From assembly GCF_009900765.1 (NCBI RefSeq), contig NZ_JAAABL010000004.1, positions 62,001 to 126,000 on the forward strand: 64,000 bases of DNA, written 5' to 3'. Below are positions 32,574 to 40,630 of this stretch, in pieces. The notes beneath the pieces were generated by a model, which made no database searches, had not been told where the DNA came from, and saw only the letters and a program-made list of their open reading frames with translations. Position 1 is the stretch's first letter. The number at the start of each line of letters is the position of its first letter. The stretch is from Rhodovarius lipocyclicus (lineage in GTDB: Bacteria > Pseudomonadota > Alphaproteobacteria > Acetobacterales > Acetobacteraceae). A program made the position numbers and the translations under genes.

Positions 32574-34130
32574 CTAAACGTAGAACTTGAACGGCTGTCG
32601 CTCTGCTCCCGTAGCGCTGCCCATAGTTAGCACTTCGCCGACCTTGTCCGCGAAACGAATGGTGACCGGCAACCCGTCGCTGAAATTGCAGGCGTTGTAA
32701 TTGATTTTCGTGAGACCCAGTATGTCTGCCAGCACCGTCTCGATGGAGGGATAGTCACCGCTCGCGCGGAGCACAGTCACGAACAACGGGTTCGGCGTCT
32801 CTGGGCCAATATAGGTGTCAATGCGTGGCGCATATCCCGTGGTCCACAGATAGGCGTCTTTATCTCCGAGTTGGATCGCCGTGCCTCGCAGGCACGGATA
32901 ATCCCCGTCGCGGAAGAGCTTGGTGTCGCCATGAGTCGATTGGATACGCACGCCCACGATGTTGGTCCCTTCGGGAGCAGCCTTGCTGAAAGCCTCCCAT
33001 TCCGCGTCGTTGAACTTGGTTCGGCCGTGAATGAACAGCTCTTTCGGGTAGGTTCCGAAACGTTGCTTGTAGGTATCTAGTACGGTCTTGATCAGCTTGC
33101 CGGCCGCCAGCTCGCTGAGGTGAAACTCTTTGTTCTCGGTCTGCCATGGCCCGTTCGCCCCCCGAAAGACGACTCCGTCTCCTTCGCTGAGGAACATCTG
33201 GGCAGCACAGCAAGCGTGATTGTCAGGGTGATTGGGAAGGAGCTTGAAAACCAAGCCGACGTAACAGACGCCTGGCCTCATGCGAGCGATCTTCCACGGG
33301 GGTTCCGCCTGCGTTTTGTAGAACAGGCCTGTAGCTAGGTTCCAAGCGACAGTGGCGGAATCCTGAGTGCCACGTTTCGGATATCCCGCCTTGTTCACGA
33401 ACTCTTCAGGAGCAAGTGTTGTTTCGCGAATAAGCTGAGATGTAATGCCCATCTTCAAAAGCTTCGCTTTGACCTGACGGTGGAAGTCGGGAATGTCATC
33501 GAACACTGCTTCAAGCGTGTCATCAATAATCCCGGCCAGTAGAGGGAGGTCGACGCGCCCCTTCTGGCGCCTAGACAATTCCCCCTTTTGGAGCTCGACC
33601 TTGCGACGCTGACCCGCAACTGGGCGGCAGGTTTCGAAGACGATTTCCGGCACAACGAAGACCCAAACGTCTACCGTCCGCTCCTCATTTTTCGCGTGGC
33701 GTTCAATAGGGTCGATGAAAAGCTTAGTTGTGGTGGCCACCGCCTCGTGATGGTTCTCGATCGCAATCGCAGCACGGATATCCGCAGGATCAATCTCGCA
33801 CTTAATCATAGCGCCGGGATCGGCGCGGATGCCGAAGGCCTCCTCGAGACCGGGAAAATCAGACAGATGAAGCCGAAACTCTTTGTCGCGCTGACCCCGA
33901 GGCGGAATTGCGACGGGGTTGCTGATCGCATCGAGCCAGCGGCAAAGAAGGTCTATGCCATGTTTTGTACCAACCGCACCTATCGTAATTTGCGGACGAT
34001 CAGGCTTTGACGCAGGCCCGTAAAGCGTAAGGCCGTCCTTCGGATGATCCGAAGCCTGTCCATGCCCGAATCCCAGCGGTGGTTCCGGAATGTAGAGAAC
34101 CGGAACGGATTTCTCAGAAAATTCGATCAA
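32574..34130 (-). CDS. Short prokaryotic Argonaute (MID-PIWI), catalytically inactive type
   Basis: 518 aa from a TTG at 34130 that overlaps the APAZ stop (TTGA) and follows a strong GGAGGAGGA site. The start LYIPEPPLGFGHGQ...DPKDGLTLYGP, the MID part DFHRQVKAKLLKMGITSQLIRETTL, and RGTQDSATVAWNLATGLFYKTQAEPPWKIA are hallmarks of short pAgos. The PIWI part runs from RPGVCYVGLVFK through AAQMFLSEGDGVVFRGANGPW to LPVTIRFADKVGEVL; the catalytic DEDX Asp is absent at VGLVFK, as expected. It should bind guide nucleic acid and, with the APAZ protein, sense invader nucleic acid. The guide-binding core looks intact. Confidence 0.92.
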   Translation of the reverse strand: MIEFSEKSVPVLYIPEPPLGFGHGQASDHPKDGLTLYGPASKPDRPQITIGAVGTKHGIDLLCRWLDAISNPVAIPPRGQRDKEFRLHLSDFPGLEEAFGIRADPGAMIKCEIDPADIRAAIAIENHHEAVATTTKLFIDPIERHAKNEERTVDVWVFVVPEIVFETCRPVAGQRRKVELQKGELSRRQKGRVDLPLLAGIIDDTLEAVFDDIPDFHRQVKAKLLKMGITSQLIRETTLAPEEFVNKAGYPKRGTQDSATVAWNLATGLFYKTQAEPPWKIARMRPGVCYVGLVFKLLPNHPDNHACCAAQMFLSEGDGVVFRGANGPWQTENKEFHLSELAAGKLIKTVLDTYKQRFGTYPKELFIHGRTKFNDAEWEAFSKAAPEGTNIVGVRIQSTHGDTKLFRDGDYPCLRGTAIQLGDKDAYLWTTGYAPRIDTYIGPETPNPLFVTVLRASGDYPSIETVLADILGLTKINYNACNFSDGLPVTIRFADKVGEVLTMGSATGAERQPFKFYV

Positions 34131-35107
34131 GCGTCCTCCTCCTCGAAGTGGCCGCCTAGCGTTGTGGGATCCGCTTCTTCCGCATCCTCTCCCAGTCTGT
34201 TGGTCTGGCGCGCGGTCACAGGCGCTGTGAACTGGATCGGCATCGCATCGAGAGTGATGCTGCCGCCCGAGCCGACGGCAAGGTCGACATACGGGCTGTC
34301 GCCAGCCAACAGCTCCATGAAGGCCATCACACGCCCATGCCAAGCCTTGTTACGCCAAGCCGAACAGATCGAACGCCGAAGGCGAAACTGAGTCTTGGGG
34401 TCTGGAATAGCGATCGGCTTGTTTTGCTCGCCGATGTCAGAGAACAGCACACGACCCTTGAGCCGCATATGAGGGTAAGGAAAGAGGCTGGGAATGACGC
34501 TTACACCGTATTCCCAGATCTTCTTGCGGGCGACACCGCGTAGCATTGAATTGCGGCTCTGACCCTGGCGCCCCCATGAGACGCGCTTCTTGAGGCCCAA
34601 TCTTTTCTCGCCAACGTGGAAGGACAGTCCGCTCGAGAACGAATGAGCAAGAAGCCCTTGGCGGGCGCAATGCTTCTCCCATGCCTGGCGCAAGAGATTC
34701 ATCATGATCGACCGGGCATCGCGACTTTCGATCCCCGCGTCTGGTGACCCGTTCTCAAGGAGATCGAGAACATCGAAGTCACGCTCGACGCGAAACGGCC
34801 CCACCGTCTCGAAATGTTCCGTCAGGTCCATCGGGCCAGCGAAAGTTAGGAATCCATCGCCGAACTCGGCCATCGGGTATTCGAAGGACGCGCCAAGCTT
34901 GCGCAGTACTGCCTCATTTGCCCGATTGTTCGGCACAAGATGATTGAGCGTGTCCGGCATCCTTAAAATCCGGAGCCAGTTGGAAGTCAGGACCTCGGGA
35001 GCCGCCTCGATTTCGACTGCGCGCCGACGCAGATGTGCGTACCATTCTGGCTGGATGATGCCGCCGCCCGCCCTGGGCACTTGCTGCCTTTCGAGAGACT
35101 TGAGCAA
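34127..35107 (-). pseudogene. APAZ-domain partner of the short Argonaute, effector domain missing
   Basis: 326 codons open from a TTG at 35107. From about residue 42 (SNWLRILRMPDTLNHLVPNN) to the end it reads as the APAZ domain that pairs with short pAgos: FLTFAGPMDLTEHF, RKKIWEYGVSVIPSLFPYPHMRLKGRVLFSD and RRSICSAWRNKAWHGRVMAFMELL. In known systems a SIR2, TIR, Mrr or DUF4365 effector precedes APAZ. Here only about 40 linker residues remain; further upstream the frame runs antisense through a helicase remnant. I infer a deletion removed the effector. It could also be a natural APAZ-only protein, which I consider less likely. Confidence 0.75.
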
Positions 35108-35109
35108 GC

Positions 35110-35637
35110 TTGCCAGAGGGATTGGATTTCCATCCTTATTGCTATCGCGTCTATCATTGGAATTTGCCAGGCAACCCGGTAGACCTCGAACAGCGGGAAG
35201 GCCGCGTCCACCGCTTCAAAGGCCACGCGGTGCGCCTCAACCTCGCCGAGCGCCAAGCTTCTGTGGTTCGGGGAAGCGGGAAATCTCCTGACGATCCGTG
35301 GAAGCTGATGTTTGAACGCGCGCGATCCGAAGCGTCGATCGACAGCGATATCATCCCATACTGGATCTACGAAGGTTCCGTGCGGATCGAACGGCGAGTG
35401 CCGATGTTGCCGTTCAGTCGGGAGGTCGCGCGTCTCGCCTGGCTAAAACGCAGTCTCACCGTTTATCGTCTGGCATTCGGACAGCCACGCCAGGATGATC
35501 TACTTAACTACCTGCAAAATCTGGCGGGCGAGGACATGGAAGCCAGTCTGCTCAGCGACTTGCAAATCCGCCTCGAGCCGGTCCTTTCTGAACTAGCCAC
35601 CGGCTTCCGCACCATGCCGCCTTCCGCTGCTTCATGA
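35110..35637 (+). pseudogene. C-terminal remnant of a superfamily 2 helicase
   Basis: The frame begins abruptly in a conserved helicase stretch: PEGLDFHPYCYRVYHWNLPG followed by NPVDLEQREGRVHRFKGHAVR, which is the motif V-VI region (arginine finger in REGRVHR) of SNF2/DEAD-type helicases. About 140 further residues complete the C-terminus to the stop at 35637. Walker motifs and everything upstream are missing. A stop at 35101-35103 lies directly before the homology. It abuts the APAZ gene head to head, so one deletion probably truncated both. Such helicases occur in restriction and defence loci. Confidence 0.78.
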
Positions 35638-35958
35638 ACGCGATGATGCACGTCTGAATCCCATCTCGCGTCATTGGGCAGGCGCTTCGGAAACCACATT
35701 TCCTTCAAGAGCAGCGACCCAGAGGTCATCTGAAGGATCGGCAGATTTGTAGTCTGCACTCCGCTGATTGGTATTGCCAGCGGGTGATATGGCACTCGAG
35801 GGGAAAGCCTTCCCCTGCGGCCGAGCCTTGTCTCTGCCGACCCCTTCTGCGGGGAGTGCCCCCCGCAACGCCCCCGAGAGTGAGAGTGTAGGCCGGCTGT
35901 GCCGTGACGGGTTGAAGGCTGGGAGAGAGGCTTCCGGCACCCGTCGCGGAGACCCGCG
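35638..35958. other. Gene-free leader of ardC with hairpin over the ribosome site
   Basis: About 320 bp without a gene. GACGGGT (35906-35912) and ACCCGTC (35939-35945) form an inverted repeat, and CGCGG-AGAC-CCGCG (35945-35958) folds directly in front of the ATG, placing the GGAG-like ribosome site in the stem and loop. Comparable leaders precede ardC in other alphaproteobacterial islands as I recall them. An oriT cannot be excluded. Confidence 0.4.
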
Positions 35959-36894
35959 ATGTCGAAACGTGATCCACGCGGCCGGCCGAACGCCGACCGG
36001 ACGAGCCTGTATGACGAAATCACCGGCAAGATCCTGGCCGAACTGGAAGCCGGGCGGCTTCCCTGGGTCCAGCCCTGGGGGACGACAGCGGCCAAGGCGC
36101 CGCTCGCCATGCCGACCAACGCGGCAACCGGGCGCGGCTATTCCGGGGTCAACGTGCTGATCCTGTGGGGCGCGGTGATCTCTCATGGTTTCCCAAGCCA
36201 AGGCTGGCTTACCTTCCGCCAGGCCCTGTCCCTCGGCGGCAATGGCCCGAACAACGCGATCCTCGACAACTGCCATGTGCGCGTGAGCTTCGCCACCAAT
36301 GACGAACGCACCGCCAAGCGCGTGAGCGACGCGCTCGGCACCGCGACCGAGATGAAGGCGATGCGGAACTATGCCGGGCATCGGCTCAGCCCCTGGCTCG
36401 GTCATCTGATGGTCTCGCGCTCGGAGACGGCACGGCCGCTCCTCACCCCTGGCGAGGTGATGCAGCTACCGGCGACGGATGAAATCGTGATGGCCGCCGG
36501 GGTCCATCCCATCCGAGCCAAGAAGGCCCGTTACTTCGAGGATCACCGCTTCAAGGAGCGCATCCTGCCATCGCCCGAGCCGGCAAAATGCGGGCGTTCA
36601 ACCCGAAAGGACGCCTGGTCCGAATTGAAGCCACAGCGGCCCGACGCGGTGCTCGCAGCTGAGCTCGACAAGGCGGAGGACGCAGCCAATGGCGGGCTGC
36701 GGCGCGAGCCGGAGCTGCCCGACCATGTCGCGATCGCCAAGGAAACAACCGGACCTGCTGCGGCCGACGAGTTCGCGATCATGCTCGATGATGAGCCAGA
36801 GGACGCGGCGCGGCAGCGGCAGGCGCTGCGGCAGCAGATGCGCGGCGTGGCGCGGCAGGTCGCGCTCGATCCCAATGACGGCATCGATCTGTGA
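35959..36894 (+). pseudogene. In-frame fusion: ArdC-like N-terminus joined to TraG (VirD4) C-terminus
   Basis: 311 codons made of two unrelated parts. Residues 1 to about 94 (YDEITGKILAELEAGRLPW, ATGRGYSGVNVLILW, QGWLTFRQALSLGGN) are the ssDNA-binding start of ArdC-type antirestriction proteins. From about 96 (GPNNAILDNCHVRVSFATND, ERTAKRVSDALGTATEMKA, GHRLSPWLGHLMVSRSETARP, LLTPGEVMQLP) the text is the C-terminal third of conjugal coupling protein TraG. The ArdC metalloprotease part, relaxase, TraF and the TraG Walker A/B regions that normally lie between are gone. Junction near 36240. Coupling function must be lost. Confidence 0.82.
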
Positions 36895-36901
36895 GGCAAC
36901 C

Positions 36902-37324
36902 ATGCGCGACCGGATGAACGTCTATTTCCCGCCCGAGATGCTCCGCCAGATCGCCGATCTCGCCGACCGCAAGAAACTCTCCCGCTCCGCGGTCGTCGAG
37001 GCAGCGGTTGCGTCATTCCTGTCACCCGATGGCGCGGACAAGCGCGAGGCCGCGTTCGCGCGCCGCCTCGATCGCCTGTCGCGCCAGGTCCAGCGCTTAG
37101 AGCGCGACCTCGGCGTCACAGCAGAGACACTCGCCCTGTTCGTCCGCTTCTGGCTGACGATCACGCCGCCCTTACCGAACGATGCTCAGGCGTCGGCGCA
37201 GGCCAAGGGGCGTGAGCGCTACGAGGGATTCATCGAAACGCTGGGGCGGCGCCTGCAGAAGGGGCAGAGCTTCTTGAGGGAGATTCCGGACGATATCAGC
37301 GGAATGGATGCACCAGATGGCTAA
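36902..37324 (+). CDS. Ribbon-helix-helix (CopG-like) protein of the conjugation cluster
   Basis: 140 aa. The N-terminal RHH (MNVYFPPEMLRQIADLADRKKLSRSAVVEAAVASFL) should bind DNA as a dimer; a helical tail with RRLDRLSRQVQRLERDLGVTAETLALFVRFWLT follows. This gene normally sits between traG and trbB in alphaproteobacterial ICEs and probably regulates the transfer genes. It starts 8 bp after the traG remnant ends. The hip genes now separate it from trbB. Confidence 0.82.
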   Translation: MRDRMNVYFPPEMLRQIADLADRKKLSRSAVVEAAVASFLSPDGADKREAAFARRLDRLSRQVQRLERDLGVTAETLALFVRFWLTITPPLPNDAQASAQAKGRERYEGFIETLGRRLQKGQSFLREIPDDISGMDAPDG

Positions 37325-37342
37325 GTTAGCCGTCGGAATGGC

Positions 37343-37879
37343 CTATCGGAGCGCTTCAAGGAGCGTTCGGTAATCGTCAATGCCATGCTGCCGCATCGCC
37401 TTAATGGCTTCGACGCGGGTCCTTCGACCCAATTCGGCATCCTCGACGGAGCGCGTGCCCCTCAGCGCGGCGACATAAGCTGTGTCCAGCCCATGATATT
37501 CGGCGCCGGCAATGACGGTCGCGAGGTACCAATCGAAAGGCCGTAATGTGTGGTCCAACGAGGTGCCCAGATAGCTGCTCGTCGGAACGGTGCTTCCCTC
37601 GACGGCGAAAGCGTCGTCGCGCCGGTAGCCAGAGCCTACTCCCTCGTGCCGGTCCAACTGCTCTCGTTCGGCCAGATCAATCTCGAAAATGACCCCCGGC
37701 ACGGCGGAATTCGGGGAGGTAACCAGGGTCGCTTTTCCTGAGCCGTCCTTACTCGCCTTCGAGAGCGCAAGATTCCAAGCGCGTGCAACTCCCGTCCCGA
37801 CGACCTTCGCCGACGGGCAGCGGCCAAGCAGTCGAGCCGGCAACATGTTGGAACCATACGCGAAGTAGAGAAATGTCAT
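37343..37879 (-). CDS. Gamma-glutamylcyclotransferase-like protein
   Basis: 178 aa from the ATG at 37879, which overlaps the hipA stop by 4 bp. FLYFAYGSNMLPARLLGRCPSA is the GGCT/AIG2 signature (YGSNM binding loop), and LDRHEGVGSGYRR holds the catalytic Glu. The family cleaves gamma-glutamyl amines or peptides to 5-oxoproline. Third gene of a hipB-hipA-ggct operon on the minus strand; a link to the toxin is not known. Confidence 0.82.
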   Translation of the reverse strand: MTFLYFAYGSNMLPARLLGRCPSAKVVGTGVARAWNLALSKASKDGSGKATLVTSPNSAVPGVIFEIDLAEREQLDRHEGVGSGYRRDDAFAVEGSTVPTSSYLGTSLDHTLRPFDWYLATVIAGAEYHGLDTAYVAALRGTRSVEDAELGRRTRVEAIKAMRQHGIDDYRTLLEALR

Positions 37880-39195
37880 TGGCCATTGCTCCCTTCGACA
37901 TTCCCTCCATCGCGCAGTTGGCTGGCCGAGCGGCCGGATTCCGCCACCGTCAGCGCGCAGCGCTCCGCTCGTTCGAGGACCATCGCGGCAAGACTTTCGA
38001 TGGCCGTCCGATCGAAGCCAGGGCGGACCAACTCGGCGGCAACCTCGCCTGTTCGCGCAATCATGCCTTTGCTGATCTCCGCAACCCGCCGTCGTATCAA
38101 GGGCAGGCCCAGTCCCGCGTCCGTCGCAAATGCTGCCCACCCCTTCGCGTCCAGTTCGGCAAGCGTCGCCCGTTTCCCGATCTTCATGGCGAATTTCGGC
38201 GAGAGATCGGGATAGGCAACGGTTGCCAGCAGGTCATACAGCGGGGCGAGGCGTGGGCCTTCGGCGTCGTAGAGGATCGAGAAATTCTTGCCGTGTGCGT
38301 CGGCGTTCCCGGCAATCACATTGAAGATCACCGCGTCGAGAAGCTTCAGCACGTCGACAGCAGGCCTTGCGGCGACACGGCGGAGCAGCGCGAAGCAATC
38401 CTTGAAGGTTGGGCCGCCTTCGCTGGCATATTTGGTCTCCGGTGGCACGCCGAGCGCCTGGCAGAAATCCTCCTGATGGATCCGGCGCACAATGCCATCA
38501 TCGCCGATGGTGCGGTCGTAGCGCTGGACCAGCAGAAACGACCGATCCTGAACGGTGCGCGCTTCGACCGGCGCAACATCGAGGCCGATTGCGGCCGCAA
38601 GGCGCATGACAAAGGCCTCATTCTCGGTCGTGGCCGTGAAACGCGATATCGGGGGCTTGAGAATATGCGTCGTCGGCTGGCCCGGCGCAGGCAGCGCCAC
38701 CGCCCCGTCCACCAGCACCACTGGCACCTTAGATTGCGCGCCGGCGAGCGAAAGGCGCAACCCTTCCTCGCCCGCGAGCAGCGGGCGGACGGGCAGCGCG
38801 TCCAGCACCCGGATCAGCCCGGCATCGGCAAGCGGGATTGGCTGCTGGTCGGGGGCCAGAGCGGTCGGTGACTCGCCGGGTGGCAGAAGCTGGAGCGCGC
38901 CCGCAACATCGCCACCGAGGCGATCAAGAAGGGCGAAATCATTGGCGCGCGACACGCCGAGTGCCTGAGCCGCGGCGTCGCGCTGGCTTTCCTCCGGCAG
39001 GAGACCGCCGAAAAACGGGCGACACTCGCGGCGACTGAACGGTTCCGCCCGCTTGGGCAGTGAGGCGGACAAGGGCTGCGCCGCCTCATCGTCAAGCCAA
39101 TCCGGCGCATAGGCAAAGCCGAGTTCACCATGCTGGTCCTGCGTCAACTGGCCCACCAGGCGCCCATCCCACCAGATATCGAGGGTGCGCGTCAT
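37876..39195 (-). CDS. hipA: HipA-family toxin kinase
   Basis: 439-aa Ser/Thr kinase toxin. The N-subdomain (MTRTLDIWWDGRLVGQLTQ, PFFGGLLPEESQRDAAAQALG) and the kinase core are complete: LSLAGAQSKVPVVL is the P-loop region that carries the regulatory Ser in Escherichia coli HipA, GNADAHGKNFSIL holds the catalytic Asp and the metal-binding Asn, and LAPLYDLLATVAY follows. HipA kinases phosphorylate aminoacyl-tRNA synthetases and slow growth. It overlaps hipB and ggct by 4 bp each. The residues look intact, so the toxin should be active and may stabilise the island. Confidence 0.9.
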   Translation of the reverse strand: MTRTLDIWWDGRLVGQLTQDQHGELGFAYAPDWLDDEAAQPLSASLPKRAEPFSRRECRPFFGGLLPEESQRDAAAQALGVSRANDFALLDRLGGDVAGALQLLPPGESPTALAPDQQPIPLADAGLIRVLDALPVRPLLAGEEGLRLSLAGAQSKVPVVLVDGAVALPAPGQPTTHILKPPISRFTATTENEAFVMRLAAAIGLDVAPVEARTVQDRSFLLVQRYDRTIGDDGIVRRIHQEDFCQALGVPPETKYASEGGPTFKDCFALLRRVAARPAVDVLKLLDAVIFNVIAGNADAHGKNFSILYDAEGPRLAPLYDLLATVAYPDLSPKFAMKIGKRATLAELDAKGWAAFATDAGLGLPLIRRRVAEISKGMIARTGEVAAELVRPGFDRTAIESLAAMVLERAERCALTVAESGRSASQLRDGGNVEGSNGQ

Positions 39196-39434
39196 CCCTT
39201 CCGCGCTCCTTTGGGGTTGGGCGGCGGTGTGATATCAAGCGAACATCCGAGCGTAGACAGGACCTGAAGCGTCTTGCCGATTTGCGCGGTTGGCTTGCCG
39301 GCCTCGAGATCAACGATGAAGCGCAGGCCGACGCCCGCTGCACCCGCAAGCTCGTCCTGCCGCAGGCCAGCGGCCTTGCGGGTGGTTCGGACGATGTCGC
39401 CGATCTCGGCGGTAGTGAGGTTGCGTCTGGCCAT
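39192..39434 (-). CDS. hipB: HipB-family antitoxin (XRE repressor)
   Basis: 80 aa from the ATG at 39434. A Cro/CI-type helix-turn-helix covers most of it (IGDIVRTTRKAAGLRQDELAGAAGVGLRFIVDLEAGKP). The C-terminus GCSLDITPPPNPKGARKG is a short flexible tail as in HipB. It should neutralise HipA and repress the operon through the three palindromes directly upstream (39439-39553). A start nine codons earlier would overlap the first palindrome. Confidence 0.88.
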   Translation of the reverse strand: MARRNLTTAEIGDIVRTTRKAAGLRQDELAGAAGVGLRFIVDLEAGKPTAQIGKTLQVLSTLGCSLDITPPPNPKGARKG

Positions 39435-39438
39435 GATA

Positions 39439-39553
39439 TTTACCGAACGGGAAAGTATCATGGATTTCTGAAGAATGTCTATAAGAATTTCCCGCTCGGG
39501 AAAGCTTGTGCCTCAGGCTAGCTCCCTAGCCTGAATTTTTCCCGCTCGGGAAA
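39439..39553. promoter_or_regulatory. Three HipB operator palindromes spaced about 50 bp
   Basis: TTTACCGAACGGGAAA (39439-39454), TTTCCCGCTCGGGAAA (39488-39503) and again TTTCCCGCTCGGGAAA (39538-39553). The last two are perfect palindromes. Starts are 49 and 50 bp apart, so they face nearly the same side of the helix. A hairpin TCAGGCTAG / CTAGCCTGA (39513-39534) lies between the second and third. Confidence 0.8.
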
Positions 39554-39736
39554 TCGTCCAAATCGGTTCACCCAGACGCTGCCGTGGCTCGACGCAGCTC
39601 CGCCGATCACCTGTCTTTATTCGCCACAGTACGATGACCCCCTGAGCGTTGTTGCAACGCCCCAATTCCTGCCTTTCTTACTCATCCCCGATCCAGGGCC
39701 GCGCGTCGCGCGGATCCGCAAGCGAACGGGGACGAC
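39554..39736. other. Gene-free region upstream of trbB
   Basis: About 180 bp between the hip operators and the trbB GTG. CGCGCGTCGCGCG (about 39702) is a short palindrome. It should hold the promoter for the trb operon, now separated from the CopG-like gene by the hip genes. I see no clear -35/-10 pair. Confidence 0.4.
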
Positions 39737-40630
39737 GTGGCGGTCAACCATCAGCAATCGGAAGCAGCCTCACGCGGCGCACGCATGTTGCGCACAGCGT
39801 TGGGGCCTGCGATCGCCCGATTCCTGGAAGACCCCGCGATCGTCGAGGTCATGCTCAACCCGGATGGGCGGCTCTGGGTCGACCGGCTCTCTGACGGACT
39901 GTCCGATACGGGGGAACGACTTTCGGCGGCCGATGGCGAACGTATCGTCCGCCTCGTCGCCCACCATGTCGGCGCCGAGGTGCATGACCGTCGGCCGCGC
40001 GTCTCGGCCGAGCTCCCCGAAACCGGCGAGCGCTTCGAAGGCCTGCTGCCGCCGGTCGTGACGGCTCCGGTCTTCGCGATCCGCAAGCCCGCCGTCGCCG
40101 TCTTCACGCTCGACGACTATGTCGCCGCCGGCATCATGACGGCAGACCAGGCCGCCATTCTCCGGCAGGCGGTCGCAGCGCGCGCCAACATCCTCGTCGC
40201 CGGCGGAACCAGCACCGGCAAGACCACGCTGACCAACGCCCTGCTGGCCGAGGTCGCGAAGACGACCGACCGCGTCATCGTCATCGAAGACACCCGCGAG
40301 CTGCAATGCCGGGCGCAGAACATCGTCGCCATGCGCACCAAGGATGGTGTTGCGACGCTGTCCGACCTGGTGCGCTCCTCACTCCGGCTGCGGCCGGATC
40401 GGATCCCGATCGGCGAAGTGCGTGGGTCAGAGGCGCTCGATCTCCTGAAGGCCTGGGGCACTGGCCATCCCGGCGGGATCGGCACGATCCACGCCGGCAC
40501 TGCGCTCGGCGCGCTGCGCCGCCTCGAACAGCTCATCCAGGAAGCCGTCGTCACCGTCCGCCGAGGACGCCGCACGGGCCGAGACCTGGCTCTACGAGGG
40601 CCGCCAACAATCCGGCGTCGATCCCCATGA
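39737..40630 (+). pseudogene. trbB: TrbB conjugation ATPase, C-terminally truncated
   Basis: GTG start at 39737. Residues 1 to about 273 are a normal TrbB/VirB11-type ATPase: [22 protein letters not shown], Walker A LVAGGTSTGKTTLTNALL, VIVIEDTRELQCRAQNIVA, RPDRIPIGEVRGSEALDLLKAW and GGIGTIHAGTALGALRRLEQLIQEAVVTV. After that the expected end (about 50-60 residues) is replaced by about 25 Arg-rich residues read out of frame from trbE. The hexamer may be affected since the C-terminal domain contributes contacts. Confidence 0.85.

Noticed and set aside
34944-35291. Plus-strand frame across the APAZ/helicase junction as a real gene
   Set aside because: Composition changes at the junction, no recognisable motif; it is a shadow of both neighbours.
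39513-39534. Terminator between the hip operators
   Set aside because: The hairpin is followed by ATTTTT on the plus strand, but no plus-strand gene ends nearby; noted within the operator region only.
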